From Actinophytocola sp044466355 (GTDB taxonomy: Bacteria > Actinomycetota > Actinomycetes > Mycobacteriales > Pseudonocardiaceae), in contig NZ_JBITMQ010000013.1 in NCBI RefSeq assembly GCF_044466355.1, forward strand, positions 62,001-126,000: 64,000 nucleotides of DNA, written 5' to 3'. The position numbers and the translations under genes were made by a program. Shown here piece by piece: positions 16,737-25,110 of this stretch (positions within the stretch are counted from its first letter, which is position 1; each line of letters begins with the position of its first letter). The notes under the pieces are model-generated. The model did no database searches. It was not told the origin of the DNA and saw nothing but the letters and a program-made list of their open reading frames with translations.

Positions 16737-18377
16737 ATGGCGGAGCTGACGATCTCGTCGGACGAGATTCGCAGTGCGATCGACAACTACGTGTCCAGTT
16801 ACTCGCCTGACGTCAACCGGGAGGAGGTCGGCCTCGTCGTCGACACCGGTGACGGCGTGGCGCACGTCGAGGGCCTGCCCTCGACCATGGCAAACGAGCT
16901 CCTCGAGTTCCCGGGCGGGATTCTCGGGGTCGCACAGAACCTGGAGCCGCGCCAGATCGGTGTGGTCATCCTGGGCAACTACGAGCAGATCGAGGAGGGC
17001 CAGGAGGTCAAGCGGACCGGCCGGATCCTCTCGGTCCCGGTGGGTGACGCCTTCCTCGGCCGTGTCATCGACCCGCTCGGCCAGCCCCTCGACGGCCTCG
17101 GCGACATCGCCGCCGAGGAGACCCGCGCTCTGGAGCTGCAGGCCGCCACGGTGGTGCAGCGCCAGCCGGTGGGTGAGCCGCTGCAGACCGGTATCACCGC
17201 GATCGACGCGATGACCCCGATCGGCCGCGGCCAGCGCCAGCTGATCATCGGCGACCGCAAGACCGGCAAGACCGCGGTCTGCGTCGACACGATCCTCAAC
17301 CAGCGCGCGAACTGGGAGTCCGGCGACCCGGACAAGCAGGTCCGCTGCATCTACGTCGCGGTCGGCCAGAAGGGCACCACGATCGCGTCGGTGCGCAAGG
17401 CGCTCGAGGACAACGGCGCGCTGGAGTACACCACGATCGTCGCCGCCCCGGCGTCCGACTCCGCGGGCTTCAAGTGGCTGGCCCCCTACACCGGCTCGGC
17501 CCTGGGCCAGCACTGGATGTACCAGGGCAAGCACGTCCTGATCGTGTTCGACGACCTGACCAAGCAGGCCGAGGCGTACCGCGCGCTGTCGCTGCTGCTG
17601 CGCCGCCCGCCGGGCCGCGAGGCGTTCCCCGGCGACGTCTTCTACTTGCACTCCCGTCTGCTGGAGCGCTGCGCGAAGCTGAACGACGAGCTGGGCGCGG
17701 GTTCGATGACGGGTCTGCCGGTCATCGAGACCAAGGCGAACGACATCTCCGCCTACATCCCGACGAACGTCATCTCCATCACCGACGGGCAGTGCTTCTT
17801 CCAGTCGGACCTGTTCAACTCGGGTCAGCGCCCGGCGGTCGACGTGACCACCTCGGTGTCCCGAGTCGGTGGTGCCGCGCAGATCAAGGCCATGAAGTCG
17901 GTCTCCGGCTCCATGCGTATCGACCTGTCGCAGTACGAGGAGCTCAAGGCGTTCGCCGCCTTCGCCTCCGACCTCGACGCCGCGTCGCGTGCGCAGCTGG
18001 ACCGCGGTGCCCGCCTGTACGAGCTGCTCAAGCAGCCGCAGTACTCGCCGGTGCCGGTCGAGCAGCAGGTCGTCACCGTGTACCTCGGCACCAACGGGCA
18101 CTACGACGACGTGCCGGTCGAGGACGTCGCGCGGTTCAACAAGGAGCTCATGGAGAACCTGCGCCACAAGCACGAGGGCATCCTCGCCGAGATCCGGGAC
18201 ACCGGTAAGTGGACCGACGACCTCGCCGAGCGCGCCGTCAACGCGACCAAGGAGTTCAAGAAGGGCTTCACCACTTCCGAGGGCAAGACCCTCAGCCAGG
18301 AAGAGGCCGAGGCCATGGCCGCCGACGAGGTCGGGCAGGAGACCGTCAAGGTCAACCGTCCGGCCCCGAAGAGCTGA
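16737..18377 (+). CDS. atpA: F1Fo ATP synthase subunit alpha
   Basis: Non-catalytic nucleotide-binding subunit of F1, 546 residues. Walker A is GDRKTGKTAV (near residue 172), with LIVFDDLTKQAEAYR as the Walker B region. The family signature SISRVGGAAQ appears here as SVSRVGGAAQIKAMK. The extended C-terminus is typical of actinobacteria, where it has been linked to suppression of ATP hydrolysis in mycobacteria. It sits between atpH and atpG, with a 14-nt gap to atpG. Confidence 0.98.
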   Translation: MAELTISSDEIRSAIDNYVSSYSPDVNREEVGLVVDTGDGVAHVEGLPSTMANELLEFPGGILGVAQNLEPRQIGVVILGNYEQIEEGQEVKRTGRILSVPVGDAFLGRVIDPLGQPLDGLGDIAAEETRALELQAATVVQRQPVGEPLQTGITAIDAMTPIGRGQRQLIIGDRKTGKTAVCVDTILNQRANWESGDPDKQVRCIYVAVGQKGTTIASVRKALEDNGALEYTTIVAAPASDSAGFKWLAPYTGSALGQHWMYQGKHVLIVFDDLTKQAEAYRALSLLLRRPPGREAFPGDVFYLHSRLLERCAKLNDELGAGSMTGLPVIETKANDISAYIPTNVISITDGQCFFQSDLFNSGQRPAVDVTTSVSRVGGAAQIKAMKSVSGSMRIDLSQYEELKAFAAFASDLDAASRAQLDRGARLYELLKQPQYSPVPVEQQVVTVYLGTNGHYDDVPVEDVARFNKELMENLRHKHEGILAEIRDTGKWTDDLAERAVNATKEFKKGFTTSEGKTLSQEEAEAMAADEVGQETVKVNRPAPKS

Positions 18378-18391
18378 CCGGACGGAAGTAG

Positions 18392-19342
18392 ATGGCCGCA
18401 CAACTTCGCGAACTACGGTCCAAGATCCGGGCGACCAAGTCCATCGGCAAGATCACCAAGGCGATGGAGCTCATCGCCACGTCGCGCATCAGCAAGGCGC
18501 AGGCACGGGTGGACGCGTCCCGGCCGTACGCCGAGGAGATCACCAAGGTCCTCTCCGCGCTGGCCAGCGCCGCCACCACGCTCGACGACCCGCTGCTGAC
18601 CGAGCGCCCGAACCCCAAGCGGGTCGGCGTGCTCGTCGTCACCAGCGACAAGGGTCTCTGCGGCGCCTACAACGCCAACGTGCTGCGTGCCGCCGAGGAG
18701 CTCCAGTCGCTGCTGCGTGAGCAGGGCAAGACTCCGGTGCTGTACGTGATGGGCGCCAAGGGCGTCGGTTACTACCGGTTCCGGGACCGCAAGGTCACCG
18801 AGAGCTGGACCGGTTTCACGCAGGTGCCGCGGTACGAGAACGCCGCGGAGGCCGGCAGGACGCTGGTCGCCGCCTTCAACGCGGGTGCCGACGACGAGGG
18901 TGACGAGGCGGGTGCCGACGGCATCCTCGGCGTCGACGAGCTGCACATCGTGTACACGGAGTTCCGCTCGATGCTGTCGCAGGTGCCGGTGGCCAAGCGG
19001 ATCGCGCCGCTCGAGGTGGAGTACGCCGAGGAGGGCGCGGAAGCGCCCAGGAGCGACGTCATCCCGTCGGCCTACTCGTTCGAGCCCAGTGCCGAGGCGC
19101 TGCTCTCCGCGCTGCTGCCGAAGTACATCAACACCCGGATCTACGCGGCGCTGCTCGAGTCGGCGGCGTCGCAGCTGGCCGCGCAGCGCAACGCCATGAA
19201 GTCGGCGTCGGACAACGCGAACGACCTGGTGAAGACGTACACCCGGCTCGCCAACCAGGCACGTCAGGGCCAGATCACCCAGGAGATCAGCGAAATCGTC
19301 GGCGGTGCGGACGCACTCGCCTCGGTAGGAAGTGAAGACTGA
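18392..19342 (+). CDS. atpG: F1Fo ATP synthase subunit gamma
   Basis: Central rotor shaft, 316 residues. The N-terminal helix (MAAQLRELRSKIRATKSIGKITKAM) and the C-terminal helix (NAMKSASDNANDLVKTYTRLANQARQGQITQEI) form the coiled coil inside F1. The middle Rossmann-like part has SDKGLCGAYNANVL. The DDEGDEAGADG insertion near residue 170 resembles the gamma-loop of mycobacteria. The last base of its stop is the first base of atpD. Confidence 0.97.
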   Translation: MAAQLRELRSKIRATKSIGKITKAMELIATSRISKAQARVDASRPYAEEITKVLSALASAATTLDDPLLTERPNPKRVGVLVVTSDKGLCGAYNANVLRAAEELQSLLREQGKTPVLYVMGAKGVGYYRFRDRKVTESWTGFTQVPRYENAAEAGRTLVAAFNAGADDEGDEAGADGILGVDELHIVYTEFRSMLSQVPVAKRIAPLEVEYAEEGAEAPRSDVIPSAYSFEPSAEALLSALLPKYINTRIYAALLESAASQLAAQRNAMKSASDNANDLVKTYTRLANQARQGQITQEISEIVGGADALASVGSED

Positions 19343-20766
19343 TGACGACAACCGAGAACACCGCCAAGGGCCGCATCGTGCGGGTGACCGGTCCTGTGGT
19401 CGACGTCGAGTTCCCCCGTGGCCAGGTGCCGGACCTGTTCAACGCGCTGAAGACCGAGATCACGTTCGAGGAGCTGAAGAAGACGGTGACCCTCGAGGTC
19501 GCCCAGCACCTCGGCGACAACCTCGTGCGCACCATCTCCCTGCAGCCGCAGGACGGCCTGGTCCGTGGCGCCGAGGTGCGTGACACCGGCGCCGCGATCT
19601 CCGTGCCGGTCGGTGACAAGGTCAAGGGCCACGTCTACAACGCGCTCGGCGAGTGCCTCGACGAGCCCGGCTACGGTTCGGACTTCGAGAAGTGGGAGAT
19701 CCACCGCAAGCCCCCGGCCTTCGACCAGCTCGAGGGCAAGACCGAGATGCTGGAGACCGGCCTCAAGGTCATCGACCTGCTGACCCCGTACGTGACCGGT
19801 GGCAAGATCGGTCTGTTCGGTGGTGCGGGCGTGGGCAAGACGGTGCTCATCAAGGAGATGATCACCCGTGTCGCCCGGAACTTCGGTGGCACCTCGGTGT
19901 TCGCCGGTGTCGGCGAGCGCACCCGTGAGGGCACGGACCTCTTCCTGGAGATGAGCGAGGACGGCGTCATCAACGACACCGCGCTCGTGTTCGGTCAGAT
20001 GGACGAGCCGCCGGGCACGCGTATGCGGGTCGCCCTGTCGGCGCTGACCATGGCGGAGTACTTCCGCGACGTCCAGAACCAGGACGTGCTGCTGTTCATC
20101 GACAACATCTTCCGCTTCACCCAGGCGGGTTCCGAGGTGTCGACCCTGCTCGGTCGTATGCCTTCCGCGGTGGGTTACCAGCCGACGCTGGCGGACGAGA
20201 TGGGTGAGCTGCAGGAGCGGATCACCTCGACCAAGGGGCGTTCGATCACCTCGATGCAGGCGATCTACGTGCCCGCGGACGACTACACCGACCCGGCCCC
20301 GGCCACGACGTTCGCCCACCTGGACGCCACCACCGAGCTTTCCCGTTCGGTGTTCCAGAAGGGCATCTTCCCGGCGGTGGACCCGCTGGCGTCGACGTCG
20401 ACCATTCTCGACCCGGCCATCGTCGGCGAGAAGCACTACGCGGTCGCGTCCGAGGTCATCCGGATCCTGCAGAAGTACAAGGAGCTGCAGGACATCATCG
20501 CGATCCTCGGCATGGACGAACTGTCCGAAGAGGACAAGCTGACGGTGAACCGGGCCCGCCGCATCGAGCGCTACCTGTCGCAGAACATGCTGGTGGCCGA
20601 GGCCTTCACGCAGATCCCGGGCTCGACCGTGCCGCGTGAGGAGACCGTCGAGGCCTTCGACAAGATCACCAAGGGCGACTTCGACCACTACCCGGAGCAG
20701 GCGTTCCTGGGCATCGGTGGCCTGGAGGACCTGGAGAAGAAGTACAAGGAGATCACCAAGAAGTAG
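19342..20766 (+). CDS. atpD: F1Fo ATP synthase subunit beta
   Basis: Catalytic subunit of F1, 474 residues. Walker A GGAGVGKTVLIKEM (near residue 161), the catalytic glutamate in GVGERTREGTDL, Walker B DVLLFIDNIFRFTQ and the DELSEEDK loop are all present. ATG start with a 1-nt overlap with atpG. Unusually, atpC does not follow. A terminator hairpin comes 11 nt after the stop, and atpC lies 2.0 kb away behind two genes on the other strand. Confidence 0.98.
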   Translation: MTTTENTAKGRIVRVTGPVVDVEFPRGQVPDLFNALKTEITFEELKKTVTLEVAQHLGDNLVRTISLQPQDGLVRGAEVRDTGAAISVPVGDKVKGHVYNALGECLDEPGYGSDFEKWEIHRKPPAFDQLEGKTEMLETGLKVIDLLTPYVTGGKIGLFGGAGVGKTVLIKEMITRVARNFGGTSVFAGVGERTREGTDLFLEMSEDGVINDTALVFGQMDEPPGTRMRVALSALTMAEYFRDVQNQDVLLFIDNIFRFTQAGSEVSTLLGRMPSAVGYQPTLADEMGELQERITSTKGRSITSMQAIYVPADDYTDPAPATTFAHLDATTELSRSVFQKGIFPAVDPLASTSTILDPAIVGEKHYAVASEVIRILQKYKELQDIIAILGMDELSEEDKLTVNRARRIERYLSQNMLVAEAFTQIPGSTVPREETVEAFDKITKGDFDHYPEQAFLGIGGLEDLEKKYKEITKK

Positions 20767-20777
20767 GTGCACTCCTG

Positions 20778-20821
20778 ACGGCGAACGCCGCGCTCCCTCA
20801 CGGGGGCGCGGCGTTCGCCGT
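20778..20821 (+). terminator. terminator hairpin after atpD
   Basis: 16-bp perfect stem (left arm ACGGCGAACGCCGCGC at 20778-20793, right arm 20806-20821) with a 12-nt loop, 11 nt after the atpD stop. No T-run. It lies between atpD and the end of the convergent membrane-protein gene, so it may serve both strands. It marks the early end of the atp operon before atpC. Confidence 0.8.
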
Positions 20822-20844
20822 CTCCGCCCTTGTGGACGGCTCCC

Positions 20845-22167
20845 TCATGCCAGGCGCACGTAGTGGTCGCCCACCAGCACCTCCGTCGCGTCGGCGGGCA
20901 GCAGCGCGGCGTCGCGCCCCACGGCCTGCCATTCCTCGTCGGGCGAGGTGCGGTAGCTCAGTTCCTTGCCCTTGTCCGCGACGATCCAGCCGCCGTCGTC
21001 GGGGATGTGGAACCGGACCGGCAGGATCGCGTCCGCGTCCACCTGGCCGCCGTCGACCCGGACCGTGTCCGTCGTGTCCGCGTTCGCCGCCACCTCGGCG
21101 ATCAGCCGGGGCTTCGCGGTGCCGACCTGCAGCTCCTTGAGGATGACGACGCGACCGTCCGGCAGCCCCGCCGCGATCGTCCACATGCTGGTGACGAACT
21201 CGTAGTCGGTCGGGTAGTGGCGGAAGTAGCCCCACGTCGCGTTCACGCCCTGCGCCGACTTCGCGATGGGTTCGCCCACCCGCCACAGCACGTTGCCCCA
21301 GTTCAGCAGGGTGGACGGCAGGCGGATGGACCGGTCGGGGAGCCGCAGGTGGAGCCAGCGGCTCGCGGGCATCGGGATGACCGGCAGCTCGGCGATGGGC
21401 GCCTGCTTTGGCGGGTCGTCCCCTTCGAAGACCATCGGCGAGACGTTCCTCGCCCTGTCCGGGGTGGTCACGATGGCGACTCCGTCGTCCGGTGCCAGCC
21501 GTCGCCAGTCGAACCGGATCTCCCTGCGGTCCGTGATGAACTCCGCGGCGTCGTCGTAGTGCAGCGGCCTGCCCCGGTCGACGACCAGCATCGTCCGGTC
21601 GTCCGGGCCGAACCGGTAGTAGTTGGCCTGCCCCGAGCCGTCCACGCCGATCATCCGGGTGCTGACGAGCTTGAGCCGCCCGTCGCCGGGATCGACGGCG
21701 ACCAGGCCCTCCGCGGTCCGCGGGCCCTCCTCGGTCACCTGGCTGTTCGGGTGCACGTACACCGGCTGCAGCACGATCGCCGCCCGCCCGGCCGGGGTGG
21801 TGCCCGCCCACTGGACGTGCGGCTCGCCGCGCACGTCGTCGTAGTACCGGTCGCGGGCCTCGGGCGCGATCGGCAGGTCCCGCAGCCACACCCGGCGCAC
21901 CTCGTCGAGGAAGGCCCGGTCGTCGGCGAGGTCACCCGCGGTGGGCTGCGTCAGCCGCGCGTCGGCGACCGGGACCGGCGGGTCGTCCCGAAGCGTGACC
22001 ACCGTCGCGGTCACGGCGACGGTCGCCACCACGCACGCGACCACGGTCAGCCTGCGCCGGGCTCGTCGTCTGCGCCCACCGCGCAGCACGGCGTCCGCGA
22101 AGTCCGGGCGCACGTCGAGCCCGTCGGTCGCGTCCCGCAGGCGCTCGGTCAGTTCCGTCGTGTTCAC
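20845..22167 (-). CDS. membrane-anchored protein coupled to an ECF sigma factor
   Basis: 440-residue protein with a short N-terminal cytoplasmic part (about 30 residues), an Arg-rich stop and one hydrophobic helix (LTVVACVVATVAVTATVV). A large extracytoplasmic domain of about 370 residues has no recognised catalytic motif. The GTG start at 22167 overlaps the sigma-factor stop by 4 nt (GTGA), so the two are translated together. By position it may be a regulator or sensor for the sigma factor. It lacks the HxxxCxxC zinc motif of classical anti-sigma factors. The pair occupies the space between atpD and atpC. Confidence 0.75.
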   Translation of the reverse strand: MNTTELTERLRDATDGLDVRPDFADAVLRGGRRRRARRRLTVVACVVATVAVTATVVTLRDDPPVPVADARLTQPTAGDLADDRAFLDEVRRVWLRDLPIAPEARDRYYDDVRGEPHVQWAGTTPAGRAAIVLQPVYVHPNSQVTEEGPRTAEGLVAVDPGDGRLKLVSTRMIGVDGSGQANYYRFGPDDRTMLVVDRGRPLHYDDAAEFITDRREIRFDWRRLAPDDGVAIVTTPDRARNVSPMVFEGDDPPKQAPIAELPVIPMPASRWLHLRLPDRSIRLPSTLLNWGNVLWRVGEPIAKSAQGVNATWGYFRHYPTDYEFVTSMWTIAAGLPDGRVVILKELQVGTAKPRLIAEVAANADTTDTVRVDGGQVDADAILPVRFHIPDDGGWIVADKGKELSYRTSPDEEWQAVGRDAALLPADATEVLVGDHYVRLA

Positions 22168-22682
22168 AGAAAATTCCTCTCGTGGACCGGGTCGGGGAGG
22201 TCGGCGTCGTCGAGCACCTCGCGCAGCCGCGCGAGGCCCCGCGACGTCTGGCTCTTGACGGTGCCGGTGCTGCAGCGGAGCGCCCTGGCGACGTCCTTCT
22301 CGGCCATGTCGTCGAAGAAACGCAGCACCAGCACGGCCCGCATGCGCGGCGGCAGCGCGTCGAGTGCGCGCACGACGCGGTCCTCCTCGACGACCTGGTG
22401 TTCCGGGCCCGGCGTGATGGGCGGCGTCCCGTCGTGCAGCGGTACCTCCCGGACGCGTCGGGACCGGCTCCGCCAGCGGTTGGCGGCGGCGTTCGCGAGC
22501 GCCGCACGCAGGTAGGTCTCCGGGCGGCCCCTGATGCGCCGCCATTTCGGGAAGGCGCGTTCCAGCACGTCCTGCAGCAGGTCCTCCGCGGCGCCCCGGT
22601 CTCCGCCGCACAGCAGGAACGCGGTCCGCAGCAGCGCGGCCCCGCGATGTGTCACGAAGTCCGTGAAGTCGGCTTCGTCCAT
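22164..22682 (-). CDS. ECF RNA polymerase sigma factor (SigE-like)
   Basis: 172-residue extracytoplasmic-function sigma factor. Region 2 is near residues 10-75 (LLRTAFLLCGGDRGAAEDLLQDV and RPETYLRAALANAAANRWR). Region 4 is near 105-155 (ALDALPPRMRAVLVLRFFDD, then a helix-turn-helix ending in TGTVKSQTSRGLARLRE). The start is the ATG giving MDEADFTDFV, the usual start of the SigE-family group found with a trailing membrane gene. It is divergent from atpC with a 115-bp shared region containing two palindromes. Confidence 0.92.
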   Translation of the reverse strand: MDEADFTDFVTHRGAALLRTAFLLCGGDRGAAEDLLQDVLERAFPKWRRIRGRPETYLRAALANAAANRWRSRSRRVREVPLHDGTPPITPGPEHQVVEEDRVVRALDALPPRMRAVLVLRFFDDMAEKDVARALRCSTGTVKSQTSRGLARLREVLDDADLPDPVHERNFL

Positions 22683-22726
22683 GTGTACCCCAGTGGATCG
22701 GTGACTTGTCTCACCCCGTTCAGACA

Positions 22727-22739
22727 CCAGCCTGGCTGG
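22727..22739. promoter_or_regulatory. palindrome in sigma factor / atpC divergent gap
   Basis: CCAGCC-T-GGCTGG, a perfect 6+1+6 palindrome in the 115-bp region between the ECF sigma gene and atpC. Candidate operator; no regulator is identified. Confidence 0.4.
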
Positions 22740-22764
22740 GGAGGTTGAGAGCAGACCAATTAGA

Positions 22765-22776
22765 CTTCGTACGAAG
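22765..22776. promoter_or_regulatory. palindrome upstream of atpC
   Basis: CTTCGTACGAAG, a perfect 12-bp palindrome ending 21 bases before the atpC GTG and just upstream of its AAGGAGG ribosome-binding site. Since atpC must be transcribed from this gap if no read-through occurs, it is a plausible operator. Confidence 0.4.
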
Positions 22777-22797
22777 ACCCATACAAGGAGGTACCGC

Positions 22798-23163
22798 GTG
22801 GCCGAGATGTCCGTCCAGCTGGTCGCCGTGGAACGACGCCTGTGGTCGGGTACCGGCACGTTCGTCTCGGCGCAGACCACCGAGGGCGAGATCGGCATTC
22901 TGCCCGGTCACGAGCCCGTGCTCGGTCAGCTGATCGAGGGTGGCGTGGTCAAGGTGCGCACGACCGACGGCGAGACCGTCACCGCGGCCGTCCAGGGTGG
23001 GTTCCTCTCCGTGACTGGTGAGGCCGTACGCATCCTCGCCGAGTCCGCCGACCTGGCCGACGAGATCGACGTGACGGCCGCGCAGGCCGACCTCAACTCG
23101 GACGACGAGGAGGTCCGCGCCAGAGCGCAGGGCCGACTTCGCGCCGCGGGCCAGCGGGACTGA
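22798..23163 (+). CDS. atpC: F1Fo ATP synthase subunit epsilon (detached from operon)
   Basis: Rotor subunit linking gamma to the c-ring and damping ATP hydrolysis. The 121-residue protein has the N-terminal beta-sandwich (SVQLVAVERRLWSGTG, TTEGEIGILPGHEPVLGQL) and a short helical tail, as in actinobacteria. GTG start with a strong AAGGAGG 6 nt upstream. It is normally directly after atpD. Here it is separated by 2,031 bp holding two minus-strand genes and a terminator, so it needs its own promoter. Confidence 0.96.
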   Translation: MAEMSVQLVAVERRLWSGTGTFVSAQTTEGEIGILPGHEPVLGQLIEGGVVKVRTTDGETVTAAVQGGFLSVTGEAVRILAESADLADEIDVTAAQADLNSDDEEVRARAQGRLRAAGQRD

Positions 23164-23187
23164 CGGCCGGGCGAACGGGGGAGGGCC

Positions 23188-23622
23188 GTGGACATCACCG
23201 TGGTGGTCGGAGCGGTCCTCCTGCTTGTCACGGTCGTCCTTGTCTGGTTCACGGTCAGACGCCTGCGCGCGTTGCGGTCCGGCGGCGTGCACGCCGCGCT
23301 GCGCACCCGGCTCGACGACTCCGGCAAGGGCTGGCACCTCGGGGTGGGCCGCTACCAGGGTGACGAGTTCGTGTGGTTCCGCGTGCTCAGCCTGCGTCCC
23401 GGCCCCGACCGGGTGATCAGCCGCAGCGCGCTGGAGATCGCGGACCGGCGGGACCCGTCAGGGCCGGAGCTGTACTCCATGCCGCCCTCGTCGCACGTCC
23501 TGCGTTTCCGGGAGGCCGGCAGCGGCGCCGACGTGGAGATCGCCATGGGCCCCGACGCGCTGACCGGCTTCCTGTCATGGCTGGAGTCCGCCCCGCCGGG
23601 CCGCCTGCCCTGGGCCTCCTAA
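23188..23622 (+). CDS. DUF2550 family membrane-anchored protein
   Basis: 144-residue protein. An N-terminal membrane helix (VVGAVLLLVTVVLVWFTVRRL) precedes a compact cytoplasmic domain (WHLGVGRYQGDEFVWFRVLSLRPGPDRV). The DUF2550 gene directly after atpC is conserved from Mycobacterium to Streptomyces, which confirms that atpC and its downstream neighbour kept their order. Function unknown. GTG start 25 nt after atpC, likely cotranscribed. Its TAA overlaps the stop of the convergent DUF1206 gene. Confidence 0.85.
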   Translation: MDITVVVGAVLLLVTVVLVWFTVRRLRALRSGGVHAALRTRLDDSGKGWHLGVGRYQGDEFVWFRVLSLRPGPDRVISRSALEIADRRDPSGPELYSMPPSSHVLRFREAGSGADVEIAMGPDALTGFLSWLESAPPGRLPWAS

Positions 23623-24434
23623 GTCTTGTGTGCCCGCGCGGCGGCGAAGCAGTAGACGCCGAACGCGGCGAGCCCGATCGCCACGACCGCCAGCGCCACG
23701 GTGCCGAACGGCTGGGCGGCCAGCGTCTTGAGCGCCCGGTCCAGACCGCCCGCCTCGCGTGAGTTGTGCTGGAACGCGGCGAGCCCGAGCAGCACGCCGA
23801 CGATGCCGATGACCACACCCTTGGCGATGTAGCCGACGACGCCGAGCCGTCGCACCCACTGCCGGGTGCCGCGCGGCAGGTCGTGGATGTCGAGGTCGTC
23901 GAGGAACGACTTCTTCACACCGTTCCTGACCTGCCCGACTCCGACACCGACCACGACGGCCGCCACGATCCCGACGAGCACCTGCCCGGCGGGCAGGGCG
24001 AGCAGCGTCGCGGTGAACTCCTGTTGCTGCTGGTCACCGGAGCCGCCGGACCCGTTGCCGGACGCCAGTCGCCCGGCGTAGATGCCGAGCGTGACCCCGA
24101 TGACGGCCTTCACGGCGGCGCCGGCACGCCGCCGGGTCCGTCTGCTCGTCTTGCGGATCCACTGGTACCCGACGGTGGCCTGCATGACCTGCCAGACGCC
24201 GTAGGCGACGAGCCCGACGGCCAGCACCCACAGCACGACGGCACCGAACGTGCCGGAGCCCACTTCCTGGACCGCGCCCGTCTGGTCGGCCTGTTCCCCG
24301 GTGTCGCCGAACGCCACGCGCGCCGCGAGGTACGCCACGATCACGTGCACGAGCCCGTAGCAGGCCATGCCTGCCCGCCCGAGCCCCTGCGTCACCCTGC
24401 TGTTCTTCGCGCGTCGCGCGGACAGTGTCACCAT
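23619..24434 (-). CDS. DUF1206 family membrane protein
   Basis: 271-residue integral membrane protein with about six hydrophobic segments in three repeated DUF1206 units (for example GRAGMACYGLVHVIVAYLA near residue 20 and LGVVGYIAKGVVIGIVGVLLG near residue 200). The family is common in soil actinobacteria and has no known function. Its stop codon overlaps that of the DUF2550 gene (4-nt overlap). The ATG start has only a weak ribosome-binding site. Confidence 0.85.
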   Translation of the reverse strand: MVTLSARRAKNSRVTQGLGRAGMACYGLVHVIVAYLAARVAFGDTGEQADQTGAVQEVGSGTFGAVVLWVLAVGLVAYGVWQVMQATVGYQWIRKTSRRTRRRAGAAVKAVIGVTLGIYAGRLASGNGSGGSGDQQQQEFTATLLALPAGQVLVGIVAAVVVGVGVGQVRNGVKKSFLDDLDIHDLPRGTRQWVRRLGVVGYIAKGVVIGIVGVLLGLAAFQHNSREAGGLDRALKTLAAQPFGTVALAVVAIGLAAFGVYCFAAARAHKT

Positions 24435-24484
24435 GACCCGGAAATACCCAGGTCAGCGGCGCCGGAACGGTCCGTTCGCAGTAA

Positions 24485-25057
24485 TCAGCGCCCGCCGCCG
24501 GGCTGCCACAGCACGTCACCGTCCGGGTTGGCGATCCGCGAGAGGACGAACAACAGGTCGGAGAGCCGGTTGAGGTACTTGGCCGCGAGGAGGTTGGTCC
24601 GCTCTCCGTCGGCCTCGACCAGCCCCCACGCGCTGCGCTCGGCCCGCCGGGTCACCGTGCGCGCCACGTGCAGCAGGGCCGCGCCCGCGGTGCCGCCGGG
24701 CAGGATGAACGAGGAGAGCTTCTCGAGCCGCCCGTTGAACTCGTCACACCACTCCTCGAGCCGGGTGACGTACTCCTCGGTGATCCGCAACGGCGGGTAC
24801 TTGGGATCCGGCACGACCGGCGCGCAGAAGTCGGCGCCGACGTCGAAGAGGTCGTTCTGCACGGCGCGCAGCACGTCCAGCAGTTCGTCGGACAGCCCGC
24901 CCATCGCCACGGCGACGCCGATGGCCGCGTTCGCCTCGTCGACGTCGGCGTACGCCGCGAGCCGAGGGTCGGTCTTGGACACCCGCTGCCCGTCCCCGAG
25001 GGCGGTGGTGCCGTTGTCGCCGACCTTCGTGTACACGCGCGTGATGTGAACGGCCAT
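24485..25057 (-). CDS. ATP:cob(I)alamin adenosyltransferase (PduO type)
   Basis: Attaches the adenosyl group to cobalamin, making the cofactor of acyl-CoA mutases. The 190-residue protein has the PduO N-terminal ATP-binding motif (YTKVGDNGTTALGDGQRV), the ADVDEANAAIGVA helix and the Arg-rich ARTVTRRAERSAWGL motif. The ATG giving MAVHITRVYTK is chosen; the frame is open upstream without support. Adjacent to murA in actinobacteria generally. Here it complements the AdoCbl-dependent mutase at 32425. Confidence 0.93.
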   Translation of the reverse strand: MAVHITRVYTKVGDNGTTALGDGQRVSKTDPRLAAYADVDEANAAIGVAVAMGGLSDELLDVLRAVQNDLFDVGADFCAPVVPDPKYPPLRITEEYVTRLEEWCDEFNGRLEKLSSFILPGGTAGAALLHVARTVTRRAERSAWGLVEADGERTNLLAAKYLNRLSDLLFVLSRIANPDGDVLWQPGGGR

Positions 25058-25110
25058 GCCCGGCACACTACCGGCGGCCGTTCCGTCACGGCCGAGAGCG
25101 CCGCCGGTGC

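Noticed and set aside
14886..18401. 1171-codon open frame on the minus strand
   Set aside because: It runs antisense through atpE-atpA and arises from high GC and biased third positions; the translation is low-complexity Leu/Arg/Gly/Asp with no domain, while the plus-strand genes are certain.
24434..24484. Cobalamin riboswitch near the adenosyltransferase
   Set aside because: The upstream side of that gene is only 53 bp from the next gene and shows no B12-box-like sequence.
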